Below, one piece after another: positions 7,526-16,506 of a stretch of 44,351 nt of DNA (the stretch's first letter is position 1; every line of letters starts with the position of its first letter). Where the stretch lies: the NCBI RefSeq assembly GCF_009745975.1, contig NZ_WHOL01000063.1, positions 1 through 44,351 on the forward strand. Direction: 5' to 3'. Origin of the DNA: Actinokineospora pegani. GTDB lineage: Bacteria; Actinomycetota; Actinomycetes; Mycobacteriales; Pseudonocardiaceae. The notes under the pieces were generated by a model that had not been told where the DNA came from, ran no database searches, and saw nothing but the letters and a program-made list of their open reading frames with translations. Both the position numbers and the translations under genes were made by a program.

Positions 7526-9016
7526 TCAGAGCTCCCGGCCGCGCAGGGCGTCCAGCCAGGCGACGACGAGGGCGTCGACGGCCTCCTGGTGGTAGCCCTG
7601 GCCGACGAAGAAGGTCAGGCCGGGGCGGGCCTGCTCCAGCTCGGCGGCCGAGGGCACGTCGTCGAGCGCGGTCGCGGCCCTGGTGAGGATCTCCACCAGC
7701 CGCTCGACGTCGCCGGTGCGGTAGCCGCGTTGGCCAGCGGGGGCCGGGGGCAGCGGGAGGAACGGCACGTCGGACTCGGTCGGCAGCCGTTCGGGGACCG
7801 CGTGCCGGGTCGGCGGGCGGTGCTGGGCGGGCGGGTGGACCACCGGCTGCTGCGGCTGCGCCTGCGGCGGCTGGTGCGGGGCCTGGTGGGCGGGCTGGTG
7901 CTGGACGGGCTGCTGCTGGTGGTGCGCCTGCTGCTGGTGCTGGGCCTGCTGGTGCTGCGTCTGCGGCGGGGCGGGCGGGGGAGCGGCCTGCGGCGCGTAC
8001 TGCTGCGGCGCGGGCGCCTGGTCGTCCGTGGGCACTGGTGGGAACCCCTGGGGCTCGGTGAACCACTCGGGGGCTCCCCGGTCCTCGGACTGCGGCCCGC
8101 CGGGCCTGCCCTGCTGCGCCGCCTGCGGTGGCTGGCCGTTGGCCGCGGTCGCGCCCGGCGGCAGGAACACCCGCCGCTGGTCGTTGACCTGCGGCTGCCT
8201 GCGGGCCTGCTGCTGGTGCTGGGCGTGCTGCTGGTGCTGGGGGTGCTGCGGGGCCTGCTGGCGCTGCTGCGCGGACTCCGGTGGGCGCTGCGGCTCGGGC
8301 GCCCGCTGGGGCTCCGCCGCACGGGCGCGGGTGGGGCGCTTGTCGCCGGGCAGGTCGTCGGACAGGATGAACGGCTCGAAGTCGGCGGGCGCCGACGCGG
8401 CGGTGGCCGCGGGGACCGATGTGCCGGTCACGGCGGGGCCGGTGACCGGCGGCGCGGGGCGCTGGGGCTCCGGCCGCGGTTCGGCGCGGGCCGCGGGCCT
8501 GGGCTCCGACCGGGTTTCCGGCCGCTGCTCGCCCTTGGCGATGACCCGGCGGCGCGGCGGCGGGGTCGGGTCGGCGTCCATCCCCGGCGGCAGCTCCAGC
8601 GGGGTCCGGCCCGGCTGGGTCGGCGGCAGCGACACCCGGGGGCTGCTGGTCTGGCCGACCTGGCGCGGGGCGTCGTCGTGCAGGTCCTCGTCGCCCAGGT
8701 CGTCGTCGTAGTCGTCGCGGTCGAGCTCGTCGTCGGCGAACTCGCCGCGCTCGGCCCGCTCGAAGTGGTCGGCGACCTGGTCGAGGAACTCGTCGACCTG
8801 GCCCTCGTGGTAGCCGCGGCGCACCAGGGGGGCCGCGTCGAACTCGGCGTCGAGCACGTCGGCGGCGGTCATCGGCTCGCCGCCGCTCAGCGCGTTCTCC
8901 ACCCGGTCCAGGAAGCTGTCGACCTGGTCCTCGTGGTAGCCGCGCCTGCCGAAGGGGGCCTTGTCGAAGGTGACCGCCTGCACGGCCTCCGGGGTCAGCG
9001 GCATGTTCGGCTGCAC
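7526..9016 (-). CDS. DivIVA-repeat protein with Q/P-rich linker
   Basis: A 496-residue protein. Two clear DivIVA-type repeats lie at the N terminus (about 5-46, [16 protein letters not shown]; about 47-92, [15 protein letters not shown]). A long low-complexity linker (about 120-400), acidic first and then rich in Gln, Pro, Ala and His, separates them from two weaker repeats at the C terminus ([15 protein letters not shown] and [15 protein letters not shown]). No signal peptide or membrane segment is seen. The start is GTG 9016, 7 nt after TACCGT, as in other leaderless genes here; ATG 9004 is an alternative. It lies just downstream of pth and is coupled to the 175-residue repeat protein. The Gln-rich linker suggests a flexible spacer between two binding modules (inference). 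Confidence 0.85.
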   Translation of the reverse strand: MQPNMPLTPEAVQAVTFDKAPFGRRGYHEDQVDSFLDRVENALSGGEPMTAADVLDAEFDAAPLVRRGYHEGQVDEFLDQVADHFERAERGEFADDELDRDDYDDDLGDEDLHDDAPRQVGQTSSPRVSLPPTQPGRTPLELPPGMDADPTPPPRRRVIAKGEQRPETRSEPRPAARAEPRPEPQRPAPPVTGPAVTGTSVPAATAASAPADFEPFILSDDLPGDKRPTRARAAEPQRAPEPQRPPESAQQRQQAPQHPQHQQHAQHQQQARRQPQVNDQRRVFLPPGATAANGQPPQAAQQGRPGGPQSEDRGAPEWFTEPQGFPPVPTDDQAPAPQQYAPQAAPPPAPPQTQHQQAQHQQQAHHQQQPVQHQPAHQAPHQPPQAQPQQPVVHPPAQHRPPTRHAVPERLPTESDVPFLPLPPAPAGQRGYRTGDVERLVEILTRAATALDDVPSAAELEQARPGLTFFVGQGYHQEAVDALVVAWLDALRGREL

Positions 9017-9023
9017 TCCTCAG

Positions 9024-9029
9024 ACGGTA
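9024..9029 (-). promoter_or_regulatory. -10 hexamer of the long DivIVA-repeat gene (TACCGT)
   Basis: On the minus strand TACCGT is followed after 7 nt by GTG 9016, the leaderless arrangement seen elsewhere in the window. It lies in the 21-nt gap after pth. Confidence 0.5.
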
Positions 9030-9037
9030 GCGGCGAC

Positions 9038-9619
9038 TCAGGTCGCGTGGAAACTGTTCTGGGCGGCGACCAGACCCTGACCGACGAGGGCCTCCACCGC
9101 GTCGGCGCACCGGTCGATCTCCAGCGCGAGCTCCTTGCGCTCGGTGCTGGAGAAGTCGCGCAGCACGAAGTCGGCCGGGTCCTGCCGACCCGGCGGCCTG
9201 CCGATGCCGAACCGGACCCGGTGGTAGTCCTTGCTGCCGAGCGATTTCGTGATGGACCGTAGCCCGTTGTGGCCGTTCTCGCCGCCGCCGAGCTTGAGCC
9301 GGACCGTCCCGAAGGGCAGGTCGAGCTCGTCGTGGATGACGGCGAGGCGGTCCAGCGGCGCCTTGAAGAACCGGACCGCGCCCGCGACCGGGCCGCCCGA
9401 GACGTTCATGAACGAGCGCGGCTTGACCAGCACGACGCGCTCGCCGCCGAGCCTGGCCTCGAGCACCTCGGCGCCGGACTTGTGCGCCTTGAACCTGCCG
9501 CCCACCCGCGCGGCGAGCTCGTCGGCGACCAGGAAGCCGATGTTGTGCCGGTTGCCCGCGTACTGCGGTCCCGGGTTGCCCAAGCCCACCACGACCTGCG
9601 GCGACTCGCTGTCGGCCAT
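9038..9619 (-). CDS. pth: Peptidyl-tRNA hydrolase
   Basis: Releases peptides from peptidyl-tRNA that drops off the ribosome, recycling tRNA. The 193-residue protein has the conserved [15 protein letters not shown] motif with catalytic His25 and an HDELDLP segment with Asp97. [10 protein letters not shown] and the substrate-binding [11 protein letters not shown] are also present. ATG 9619 is chosen because GAGGA lies 7 nt upstream and the family starts close to GLGNPG; a longer in-frame extension exists but lacks support. It lies downstream of rplY, the conserved actinobacterial pair, with a strong hairpin between them. Confidence 0.97.
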   Translation of the reverse strand: MADSESPQVVVGLGNPGPQYAGNRHNIGFLVADELAARVGGRFKAHKSGAEVLEARLGGERVVLVKPRSFMNVSGGPVAGAVRFFKAPLDRLAVIHDELDLPFGTVRLKLGGGENGHNGLRSITKSLGSKDYHRVRFGIGRPPGRQDPADFVLRDFSSTERKELALEIDRCADAVEALVGQGLVAAQNSFHAT

Positions 9620-9650
9620 CGCTGTCCTCGTTCCGCCCTCGGCCCTACGC

Positions 9651-9686
9651 CCCGATGCCCCGGTCCGAGGGGACCGGGGCATCGGG
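9651..9686 (-). terminator. Hairpin between rplY and pth
   Basis: A perfect 16-bp stem (9651-9666 with 9671-9686) has a 4-nt loop, about 30 nt ahead of the pth start and 35 nt after the rplY stop. It is read on the minus strand as a terminator or attenuator that would leave pth with partial readthrough. A separate promoter for pth is not obvious. Confidence 0.75.
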
Positions 9687-9721
9687 ATTGTGCCAAACCC
9701 GCCGTTACGGCGCCGTTATGC

Positions 9722-10345
9722 TCAGGACTCGTTGGCGGAGTCGGGGGCCTCTTCGACGACGCCCGCACCCTCGGCGTCGATCTCGGACTCCATCTGCTCC
9801 GCGGTCGGGGAGGCGTTGACCGCGACGACCAGGGCGTCGGGGTCGGTCACCAGGACCGAGCCCGCGGGCAGCGTCACGTCGGAGGCGTTGATCTGGCTGC
9901 CGACGGCGACGCCCGCGATGGAGACCTCGACCTGGTCGGGGATGTTCATCGCGTCGACCTCGACCTGGACGTTCGACAGGTCCTGGGTGATCAGGGCGCC
10001 GGGCACCGGGTCGCCGACGATGATCACGGGGATCTCGACGGTGACCTTCTCGCCGCGCTTGACCAGCAGCAGGTCGACGTGCTCGATGTAGTTCTTCAGC
10101 GGGTGGGTGGTGACCGTCTTGGTCAGCGCCAGCTCGGCCGCACCGCCGATGGCGAGGGTCAGCACCGCGTTCAGACCGTGCTCACGCACGACGCGGGCGA
10201 ACTCCAGGGCGGGCAGGGCCAGGTGCTGCGGGTCGGAACCGTGTCCGTACAGCACCGCGGGGATCTTGCCCGCACGTCGGGTGCGACGGGCCGCGCCCTT
10301 GCCAAACTCGGTGCGCTGCTCGGCGGCCAGCTTTACCTCGGACAC
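9722..10345 (-). CDS. rplY: 50S ribosomal protein bL25, CTC/TL5 form
   Basis: Binds 5S rRNA in the large subunit. The 207-residue protein has an N-terminal L25 domain (about 1-93, with EQRTEFGKGAARRTRRAGKI and VLYGHG) and the C-terminal TL5/CTC beta domain (about 95-190), then an acidic tail rich in Glu and Ala. GTG 10345 is supported by AAGGAG 9 nt upstream and by homology beginning at SEVKLAAEQRTEFGKG. It lies between prs and pth on the minus strand, matching the mycobacterial order except that no lpqT-like gene intervenes. Confidence 0.95.
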   Translation of the reverse strand: MSEVKLAAEQRTEFGKGAARRTRRAGKIPAVLYGHGSDPQHLALPALEFARVVREHGLNAVLTLAIGGAAELALTKTVTTHPLKNYIEHVDLLLVKRGEKVTVEIPVIIVGDPVPGALITQDLSNVQVEVDAMNIPDQVEVSIAGVAVGSQINASDVTLPAGSVLVTDPDALVVAVNASPTAEQMESEIDAEGAGVVEEAPDSANES

Positions 10346-10584
10346 GGCGGAACACTCCTTGCGATCTACAACGGCGGCGGGGGCGCGACTGCACAAAGTC
10401 TCGCGGCGGTTGTCCGGTGAGGGGCACGAGGAGGCCCGGGGACCACGACAGCGATCCCGAGAACCGCCACGTCGATCACGCCAGGCGCGATGCCCGCCTC
10501 GCCGAGGCAACTCGGAAGATATTACGCGCCGCCCCAGCGGGGGCCCAACCCGGGGTCCAACCGGGGCTTTCCCGGCCGAGACGG
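10346..10584 (-). other. rplY upstream region, no gene seen
   Basis: About 240 bp between the prs terminator and rplY. On the minus strand a TAATAT hexamer at 10524-10519 is the only AT-rich -10 candidate and would give an rplY leader of roughly 170 nt. A small GCCTC/GAGGC hairpin lies near 10495-10507. No ORF with a convincing ribosome binding site was found. Confidence 0.35.
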
Positions 10585-10618
10585 CGCTGCCCGCCCCCGG
10601 GGGCGGGGGCGGGCAGCG
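10585..10618 (-). terminator. Terminator hairpin after prs
   Basis: A perfect 15-bp GC stem (10585-10599 with 10604-10618) has loop GGGG. It lies 13 nt past the prs stop on the minus strand and has no T-run. Confidence 0.8.
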
Positions 10619-10631
10619 ACAGCGGTGGTGC

Positions 10632-11615
10632 TTACGCGTCGCCGTCGAACAGGGAGGTGACGGAGCCGTCCTCGAAGACCTCGCGGATGGCCCGCGCCAG
10701 CAGCGGGGCGATCGACAGCACGGTCATGCCGGGGAAGCGCTTCTCGTCCGGGATCGGCAGCGTGTTGGTGAACACGATCTCCTTCGCCCCGCAGCCCGAG
10801 AGCCGGTCGCGGGCCGGGCCGGACAGCACGCCGTGGGTGGCGGCCATGACCACGTCCGCCGCGCCCTCGTCGAGGAGCTGGCTGACCGCCTTGGCGATGG
10901 TGCCGCCGGTGTCGACCATGTCGTCGATGACGACGCAGAGCCGGTCCTTGACCTCGCCGACCACCCGGTTGGCGACGACCTCGTTCGGCCGCAGCGGGTC
11001 GCGGGTCTTGTGGATGAAGGCGATCGGCACGCCGCCGAGGTCGTTGGCCCACTTCTCGGCCAGCTTGGTGCGGCCCGCGTCGGGGGAGACGACCGTGATG
11101 TTGCCGCTGGAGTAGTGCTCCTTGACGTAGCCCGACAGCAGCGTCTGGGCGAACAGGTGGTCGACCGGGCCGTCGAAGAAGCCCATGATCTGCGCCGTGT
11201 GCAGGTCGACGGACATGATCCGGTCGGCGCCCGCGGTCTTGAACAGGTCGGCGATCAGCCGCGCGGAGATCGGCTCGCGGCCCTTGTGCTTCTTGTCCTG
11301 CCGCGCGTACGGGTAGAACGGCATGATCACGGTGATCCGCTTCGCGCTCGCCCGCTTGAGCGCGTCCACCATGATGAGCTGCTCCATCACCCACTGGTTG
11401 ATGGGCGCGGCGTGGCTCTGGATGACGAACGCGTCGCAGCCGCGCACCGACTCCTCGAACCGCACGAACGTCTCGCCGTTGGCGAAGTCGTAGGCGGCCT
11501 GCGGGGTGATCTCGACGTTGAGGTGCTTGGCCACCTCTTCCGCCAACTCGGGGTGGGCGCGGCCGGAGAACAGCATCAGGCTCTTCTTCGGAATGCCGCC
11601 GGTCTTGGTGCTCAT
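10632..11615 (-). CDS. prs: Ribose-phosphate pyrophosphokinase
   Basis: Makes PRPP from ribose 5-phosphate and ATP for nucleotide, His and Trp synthesis and, in actinobacteria, for the decaprenyl-phosphoryl-arabinose precursor. The 327-residue protein has the expected N-terminal [11 protein letters not shown], the ATP-loop region around [12 protein letters not shown], the divalent-metal motif [18 protein letters not shown] and the PRPP-binding loop [15 protein letters not shown] 11615 overlaps the glmU stop by 4 nt (ATGA on the minus strand), so glmU and prs form a translationally coupled pair. This order is conserved in actinobacteria. Confidence 0.97.
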   Translation of the reverse strand: MSTKTGGIPKKSLMLFSGRAHPELAEEVAKHLNVEITPQAAYDFANGETFVRFEESVRGCDAFVIQSHAAPINQWVMEQLIMVDALKRASAKRITVIMPFYPYARQDKKHKGREPISARLIADLFKTAGADRIMSVDLHTAQIMGFFDGPVDHLFAQTLLSGYVKEHYSSGNITVVSPDAGRTKLAEKWANDLGGVPIAFIHKTRDPLRPNEVVANRVVGEVKDRLCVVIDDMVDTGGTIAKAVSQLLDEGAADVVMAATHGVLSGPARDRLSGCGAKEIVFTNTLPIPDEKRFPGMTVLSIAPLLARAIREVFEDGSVTSLFDGDA

Positions 11616-13126
11616 GCGCGTTCCTCGTCCTCGGTGTCCGGTGAGTCGGTCCGTGTCCCCGCGGTGATCCCCTTGGCCCTGCGCGCGGCGGCCGCCGACG
11701 CGGTGTCCGGCCTGCGCCGCAGGACCCAGTCCTCGATGGTGCGCTGGGCGCCCGCCGAGACCGCGAGCGCGCCGGGGGGCACGTCCTCGCGGATCACCGT
11801 GCCCGCGCCGCTGTAAGCCCCGTCGCCGACGGTCACCGGGGCCACGAACATGTTGTCCGACCCGGTCCGCACGTGCGATCCCACGGTGCTGCGGTGCTTG
11901 TCGACGCCGTCGTAGTTGACGAAGACGCTGGCCGCGCCGATGTTCGAGTGCTCGCCGATGGTGGCGTCGCCCACGTAGGACAGGTGCGGGACCTTCGAGC
12001 CCGCGCCGATGTCGGCGTTCTTGGTCTCGACGAAGGTGCCGATCTTGCCCTCGGCGCCCAGCCGGGTGCCGGGGCGCAGGTAGGCGAACGGGCCGACGGT
12101 CGCGCCGTCGCCGATGACCGCCCCGGACCCGTGCGCGCGCACGACGCGGGCGCCCGCGCCGACCTCGACGTCGGTCAGCGTGGTGTCCGGACCGACCACC
12201 GCGCCCTCACCGACGGTGGTGCGCCCGCGTAGCTGCACGCCCGGCTCGATAACGACGTCGCGGGCGAGCTCCACCTCGAGGTCGACCCAGGTGCTCGCCG
12301 GGTCGACCACGGTGACGCCCGCGCGCATCCAGCGCTCGACGGTGCGCCGGTTGAGCTCGGCGCCGAGGCGGGAGAGCTGCACCCGGTCGTTGACGCCCTC
12401 GGTGAGCCACGGGTCGGCGCAGACCAGCGCGCCGACGCGGCGGCCGTCGCCCGCGGCGATGCCGAGCACGTCGGTCAGGTACAGCTCGCCCTGGGCGTTG
12501 TCAGTGGACAAACGGGACAAACCGTCGAGGAGCACCCGGGCGTCGAACGCGTAGACGCCGGAGTTCACCTCGGTGATCGCCCGCTGGTCGGCGCTGGCGT
12601 CCTTGTGCTCCACGATCTCGGCGACGGTCCCGTCGGCCGCGCGCACGATCCGGCCGTAGCCGGTGGGGTCGGCCAGCACCGCGGTCAGCACCGTCGCGGC
12701 GTTGCCGCGCCCGGCGTGCTCGGCGAGCAGTTCGCGCAGCGTCGCGGTGTCCAGCAGCGGCACGTCGCCGTAGGTCACCAGGACCGTCCCGGTGAGACCG
12801 GTGGGCAGCGGGGCCAGCCCGCACGCCACCGCGTCGCCGGTGCCGTTCTGCTCCTCCTGCACCGCGGTGGCCACGGTGCGGTCCAGCCGCCGCGCCACCT
12901 CCGCCAGGTGCGCGCCGACCGCCTCTCGGCCGTGGCCCAGCACCACCACGAGGTGCTCGGGGTCCAATCCGGCCGCCGCCCGCACGGCGTGCTCGACCAG
13001 CGGCCGACCGGCCACCGGGTGCAGCACCTTGGGGGTGGTCGAGCGCATCCTGGTGCCCTCGCCCGCGGCCAGCACGACCGCGCTCACCCGCCCTGGCTCG
13101 CCGCGGTCGGTGTGGTTGGCGGGCAT
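11612..13126 (-). CDS. glmU: Bifunctional GlmU: glucosamine-1-P acetyltransferase / GlcNAc-1-P uridyltransferase
   Basis: Makes UDP-GlcNAc, the entry precursor of peptidoglycan (and mycothiol). The 504-residue protein has an N-terminal pyrophosphorylase domain with the [11 protein letters not shown] signature and [13 protein letters not shown]. The C-terminal half is a left-handed beta-helix with hexapeptide repeats and acetyltransferase motifs such as [29 protein letters not shown] and [13 protein letters not shown] 13126 is supported by GGGAG 4 nt upstream. It overlaps prs. Its leader of roughly 210 nt is unusually structured, in contrast to the leaderless genes around it, which suggests post-transcriptional control of amino-sugar supply. 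Confidence 0.97.
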   Translation of the reverse strand: MPANHTDRGEPGRVSAVVLAAGEGTRMRSTTPKVLHPVAGRPLVEHAVRAAAGLDPEHLVVVLGHGREAVGAHLAEVARRLDRTVATAVQEEQNGTGDAVACGLAPLPTGLTGTVLVTYGDVPLLDTATLRELLAEHAGRGNAATVLTAVLADPTGYGRIVRAADGTVAEIVEHKDASADQRAITEVNSGVYAFDARVLLDGLSRLSTDNAQGELYLTDVLGIAAGDGRRVGALVCADPWLTEGVNDRVQLSRLGAELNRRTVERWMRAGVTVVDPASTWVDLEVELARDVVIEPGVQLRGRTTVGEGAVVGPDTTLTDVEVGAGARVVRAHGSGAVIGDGATVGPFAYLRPGTRLGAEGKIGTFVETKNADIGAGSKVPHLSYVGDATIGEHSNIGAASVFVNYDGVDKHRSTVGSHVRTGSDNMFVAPVTVGDGAYSGAGTVIREDVPPGALAVSAGAQRTIEDWVLRRRPDTASAAAARRAKGITAGTRTDSPDTEDEERA

Positions 13127-13152
13127 CGCACTCCCTGTCGCTGGACGGACAT

Positions 13153-13307
13153 AGGTCGTGTTTCGAAAGCCGCTGTTCGCGATAGCCGCGCCGGAGCGGC
13201 CCCTGGCGGTGCGGGGCGAAGGCACCGGTACCGGCACCTCCACCCCGCACCGCCGGGAACCACCCCGATCACGACTCTCATCGAACGGACTCGGCGAAAC
13301 ACGACCT
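13153..13307 (-). ncRNA. Candidate structured RNA leader of glmU
   Basis: On the minus strand a perfect 13-bp helix (13307-13295 with 13165-13153; AGGTCGTGTTTCG and its complement) closes a multibranched region. Inside are a hairpin with a GAGA tetraloop (CGAT 13283-13280 with GTCG 13275-13272), a long 12-bp hairpin (13254-13243 with 13216-13205) extended across a 4x4 internal loop by seven pairs capped with GTAC, and a short GCCGC/GCGGC hairpin (13200-13185). Three pairs are G-U only if the minus strand is the RNA; they would be C/A mismatches in RNA of the opposite sense. The closing helix ends 26 nt before the glmU ATG. A further 7-bp hairpin (13336-13312) lies 5' of it. No known riboswitch was recognised. 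Confidence 0.55.
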
Positions 13308-13344
13308 GGGCGGCCGCGATCCGGCGGGACGCGGCCGGGAGCCG

Positions 13345-13350
13345 ATCCTA
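13345..13350 (-). promoter_or_regulatory. Candidate -10 of glmU (TAGGAT)
   Basis: TAGGAT on the minus strand overlaps the TAG stop of the GGDEF gene. Initiation about 7 nt downstream would give a leader of roughly 210 nt containing the structured element. The -35 region is unclear. Confidence 0.4.
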
Positions 13351-15108
13351 CGTTGTCTCCGGCAGCACCCACGCGCGGTCGGCGGCCGCGGCCGGGACCG
13401 CGCCGTCGGCCTGCTCCTGGCCCGATCCGCGCGGCGCGGTCGAGTCCACCGCGGACACCGCCGTGATGCGGTTCCCGCCGCCGCGCTTGGCCTGGTACAT
13501 CGCCGCGTCGGCGCGGGCGAGCGCGCGGGCGGCGGACTCCTGCGGGCGCAGGGACACCACGCCGACCGACAGCGTCACCCCGTGCGACAGGTCACGCGGG
13601 AGGTTCGCCACGGCGGTCACCGCGCGGTGCAGCGCGGCCTCCGCGGCGGGCAGCGGCGCGCCGGGCAGCAGCACGATGAACTCGTCGCCGCCGTAGCGGG
13701 CCACCATGTCCCCGCCGCGCAGCGCGTCGCGCAGGGTGGCGGCCACGACGCGCAGCACGGAGTCGCCCTCGGCGTGGGACATGCGGTCGTTGACGCTCTT
13801 GAACCCGTCGAGGTCCACCAGCGCGATCGCCAGCGGGTGGTTGGCGGGCGAGGAGGCCAGCGCGTCGAGCCGCTCGTCGAGCGCGCGCCGGTTGGGCAGG
13901 CCGGTCAGCGGGTCCTGCAGCGCCTGGCGGGCGATCGAGGAGTGCATCCGGGAGAGGCGCTCGTGCTCGCGGCGGGTGTTGAGCGTGGCGATGCGCGACT
14001 CGCGCATGTCCCAGAGCTGCGCCTCGAGCTCGGAGGCGTAGTGCTCCAGCGCCGAGGTCGTGCGCTCGCCGCCCTCCGGGCCCGACAGCCGGGCGAACTC
14101 GCGGATCAGGCACAGCCGCAGCGTCGGCTCGGCGGCGACGTCGTACATCCGCGCCCGGGCCGCGCCGAGCACCTCGACCGCCTCGTCCTCGCGGCCCTCG
14201 TGCTCCAGGCAGCGGGCCAGCGCGGTGGCGACGATGACCAGCTCGCGCGGGTAGCGGCTGGAGGACTGCAGCGCGCGCAGCCGGGCGATGTGCGCCTCGC
14301 CGGGCTGGGCCAGCGCCAGCGCGGCGCCGATGATCGGGTTCTGGTCCGCGGCCGCGGTGTCGGGGTCGCGGGGGAACAGCGACTCGCGGAACGGGGCCTC
14401 CACCGCGATCGCGATGGCCGCCGCGGTGGCGAACCGCTCGGCGGCGCGCTCGTCCTCGCCGATGCGCTCGAGCCGCAGGCCCCAGCCGACCAGCAGCCGG
14501 GCCCGGTTGATCAGGTGCACGGCGATCAGGTGCGGGCCCGCGCTGGCCCGGATGCACTTGTGCGCGCGGGTCATCACCTGGTCGGCGACCTCGTAGACGC
14601 CGAGCTGGGTCAGCACGGTGCCGATGTCCATCAGCGTGGCCGCCATGATCATGTCCCAGGTGCGGCCGCCGAGCATGACGTCGGGGGTGATGTCCTCGTC
14701 GAGCATGGCCAGCGCGATCGCGGCCTCGGTCAGCGCCGCGTCCTCGGCCCCGGCCAGCAGCAGCCTGCGCCCGCGCAGCGCGTGCGCGTCGGCCTGGAGC
14801 ACGACCAGGCCGTGGCGGCGGGTGTGCGCGAGCATCTCGTCGAGCAGCGACTCCGCGGAGTCGGCCAGCTCGTCGTTGACCACCCGGACCGCGACCGCCG
14901 AGCGCAGGAGCTGGGCGACCATCCGCGGCTCGCCGCGGCTCTGCGCCTCGCTGAGCAGCCGGTCGACCTCGTCGGTGTGCCTGGCGCGCTCGCCGACCGG
15001 GCTGGTCTGGATCACCGCGAGCAGCTCGCGGGCGCGGCCGACCAGCCAGGCGTCGGAGCGCTCCTCCAACGCGGGCAGTTCGCCCTCGTCCCGCTGCTCG
15101 TCGTCCAC
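13348..15108 (-). CDS. Diguanylate cyclase (GGDEF) with TPR-like sensor region
   Basis: A 586-residue soluble protein. Residues about 1-380 are alpha-helical, Ala/Leu/Arg-rich and TPR-like with no membrane segment. A helical linker leads into the GGDEF domain (about 410-560). The active site motif GGDEF is intact, with the substrate-site [12 protein letters not shown] before it. RGGD stands five residues before GGDEF, matching the RxxD inhibitory I-site, so product feedback is likely. Expected product is cyclic di-GMP. GTG 15108 is chosen because upstream extension would run into the tRNA gene; its Shine-Dalgarno is poor, so the start is uncertain. The gene lies 50 nt behind tRNA-Gln on the same strand. 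Confidence 0.9.
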   Translation of the reverse strand: MDDEQRDEGELPALEERSDAWLVGRARELLAVIQTSPVGERARHTDEVDRLLSEAQSRGEPRMVAQLLRSAVAVRVVNDELADSAESLLDEMLAHTRRHGLVVLQADAHALRGRRLLLAGAEDAALTEAAIALAMLDEDITPDVMLGGRTWDMIMAATLMDIGTVLTQLGVYEVADQVMTRAHKCIRASAGPHLIAVHLINRARLLVGWGLRLERIGEDERAAERFATAAAIAIAVEAPFRESLFPRDPDTAAADQNPIIGAALALAQPGEAHIARLRALQSSSRYPRELVIVATALARCLEHEGREDEAVEVLGAARARMYDVAAEPTLRLCLIREFARLSGPEGGERTTSALEHYASELEAQLWDMRESRIATLNTRREHERLSRMHSSIARQALQDPLTGLPNRRALDERLDALASSPANHPLAIALVDLDGFKSVNDRMSHAEGDSVLRVVAATLRDALRGGDMVARYGGDEFIVLLPGAPLPAAEAALHRAVTAVANLPRDLSHGVTLSVGVVSLRPQESAARALARADAAMYQAKRGGGNRITAVSAVDSTAPRGSGQEQADGAVPAAAADRAWVLPETT

Positions 15109-15158
15109 GTGCGCCCGCGCACCCCTTCGCTGTCGGGTGTGTTCGGTTGTCGAGCCCG

Positions 15159-15229
15159 CTCCGCCGCCAGGATTCGAACCTGAACCATTGGAACCAAAAT
15201 CCAAGGTGCTGCCTTTACACCACGGCGGA
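15159..15229 (-). tRNA. tRNA-Gln (anticodon TTG)
   Basis: The 71-nt cloverleaf reads on the minus strand. The acceptor stem TCCGCCG (15229-15223) pairs with CGGCGGA (15166-15160), and the discriminator is G at 15159. The anticodon stem TTGGA/TCCAA encloses loop TTTTGGT, giving anticodon TTG. The T-arm has GGTTCGAATCC. The 3' CCA is not encoded, as usual in this group. Its reads-through direction is toward the GGDEF gene. Confidence 0.95.
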
Positions 15230-15486
15230 CCGGTCGGCCGCGCTGGCCGACCGCGGTGACATCGTGGCACGACCGGTGGTGCCAGGGCACCGGCACCCGG
15301 GGGATTGCCCCGCGCGCGCGTCCGATCGGGTGTTACCTGAATCACTGATTGATCATGCTGGTCACTCACGGCACGCGCATCGGGACTGAATGTTTCCTGC
15401 CATCGCGACAGTGGGGCGTCCGCTGTGTGGCGTCGCGGGGAATACCGCCCGTCTGCACTGGCGTGCCGCTCGGGTCAGTCCCTACG
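15230..15486. other. Intergenic region upstream of tRNA-Gln and the desaturase
   Basis: No gene is seen. It is less GC-rich than its surroundings around 15330-15400. A small palindrome AATCACTGATT lies at 15340-15350. The region must hold the tRNA promoter (minus) and part of the desaturase promoter (plus), but no clear -35/-10 pair was found. Confidence 0.5.
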
Positions 15487-15510
15487 CTTACGTAAGTTAC
15501 GGCACCGTAA
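15487..15510 (+). promoter_or_regulatory. Paired palindromes upstream of desaturase, likely operator
   Basis: Two abutting inverted repeats are present: CTTACGTAAG (15487-15496) and TTACGG-CA-CCGTAA (15497-15510). The 7-mer CGTAAGT recurs at 15491 and 15506. They lie about 40-65 bp before the desaturase ATG. Tandem palindromes of this type suit cooperative binding of two TetR-family dimers, and a TetR gene follows the desaturase. Binding is inferred, not shown. Confidence 0.6.
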
Positions 15511-15550
15511 GTGAGCCTGACCTAACTCGGCTCAGAAATGAGGTACGACC

Positions 15551-16501
15551 ATGACGAGCACTCTCGACGCCGAGGCGTCGGGCGACTCGAACCGGGGCCC
15601 CAAGCCGATCCTCGTCGGGACCCGGCCCCCGTTGACGCGGTTCGGCGTGTACCTGTTCATCCTGGTGCCGTTCGCCGCGCTGGTCGCCGCCGTGCCCCTG
15701 CTGTGGGGCTGGGGGCTGGGCTGGGTGGATGTCGCGCTGGCGGTTTTCTTCTTCTACTTCACCGGCCTGGGCATCACCGTCGGCTACCACCGGCTGTTCA
15801 CCCACGGCTCGTTCCGCGCCAACCGCGCGCTCAAGATCACCCTGGCGATCATGGGCTCGATGGCCCTGCAGGGCCCGCCCATCGTCTGGGTCGCCGACCA
15901 CCGCCGCCACCACGCGTTCTCCGACAAGGAGGGCGACCCGCACTCCCCGTGGCTGCACGGCACCACCCCGCTCGGCCTGGCCAAGGGCTTCTGGCACGCG
16001 CACATGGGCTGGATCTTCGAGCACGAGCTGACCAACCGGCAGCGGTTCGCCCCCGACCTGGAGGCCGACCCGGACATCAAGCGCATCAACGACCTGTTCT
16101 GGCTGTGGACCACGCTGACCCTGGCGCTGCCCGGCGTCCTCGGCGGCCTGATCACCTGGTCGGTCTGGGGCGGGATCACCGCGTTCTTCTGGGCGGGCCT
16201 GGTCCGCGTCGCGGTGCTGCACCACGTCACCTGGTCGACCAACTCGATCTGCCACATGATCGGCTCCCGCCCGTTCACCAGCCGGGACAAGGCGGCCAAC
16301 TTCTGGCCGCTGGCCATCCTCAGCTTCGGCGAGAGCTGGCACAACCTGCACCACGCCGACCCCACCTGCGCCCGCCACGGCGTCAAGCGCGGCCAGATCG
16401 ACACCTCGGCCCGGCTCATCTGGGTCTTCGAGAAGCTCGGCTGGGCCACCAACGTCCGCTGGCCCACCCCGCAGCGCCTGGCCAAGCTCGCCGCGGAGTG
16501 A
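15551..16501 (+). CDS. Acyl-CoA desaturase (delta-9 type, membrane di-iron)
   Basis: Integral membrane fatty acid desaturase that should introduce a cis double bond into long-chain acyl-CoA, setting membrane fluidity. The 316-residue protein shows the three histidine boxes of the family: HRLFTH (80-85), HRRHH (117-121) and HNLHH (264-268). Hydrophobic segments lie at about 33-55, 60-78, 95-112, 183-203 and 207-224. ATG 15551 has GAGGT 7 nt upstream. The partner reductase is not nearby. Paired palindromes in the promoter and a TetR regulator immediately downstream suggest local, probably acyl-CoA-responsive control (inference from similar desaturase/TetR pairs). Confidence 0.93.
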   Translation: MTSTLDAEASGDSNRGPKPILVGTRPPLTRFGVYLFILVPFAALVAAVPLLWGWGLGWVDVALAVFFFYFTGLGITVGYHRLFTHGSFRANRALKITLAIMGSMALQGPPIVWVADHRRHHAFSDKEGDPHSPWLHGTTPLGLAKGFWHAHMGWIFEHELTNRQRFAPDLEADPDIKRINDLFWLWTTLTLALPGVLGGLITWSVWGGITAFFWAGLVRVAVLHHVTWSTNSICHMIGSRPFTSRDKAANFWPLAILSFGESWHNLHHADPTCARHGVKRGQIDTSARLIWVFEKLGWATNVRWPTPQRLAKLAAE

Positions 16502-16506
16502 GTCTC

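Noticed and set aside
7475-9262. A 595-residue plus-strand frame rich in Leu/Gly opposite the DivIVA-repeat gene
   Set aside because: The Leu runs are the complement of the Gln codons of the linker; no start signal is seen and the minus-strand repeats are clear.
13153-13307. The glmU leader palindrome as a transposable element with 13-bp terminal inverted repeats
   Set aside because: Not excluded, but no target-site duplication was found, and the internal hairpins with strand-specific G-U pairs fit an RNA leader better.
15310-15321. Alternating CG tract as a Z-DNA or regulatory site
   Set aside because: Short and expected by chance in DNA of this GC content.
15109-15369. N-terminal extension of the GGDEF protein to 15369
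   Set aside because: The extension would be translated through the tRNA-Gln gene, and the peptide is low-complexity.
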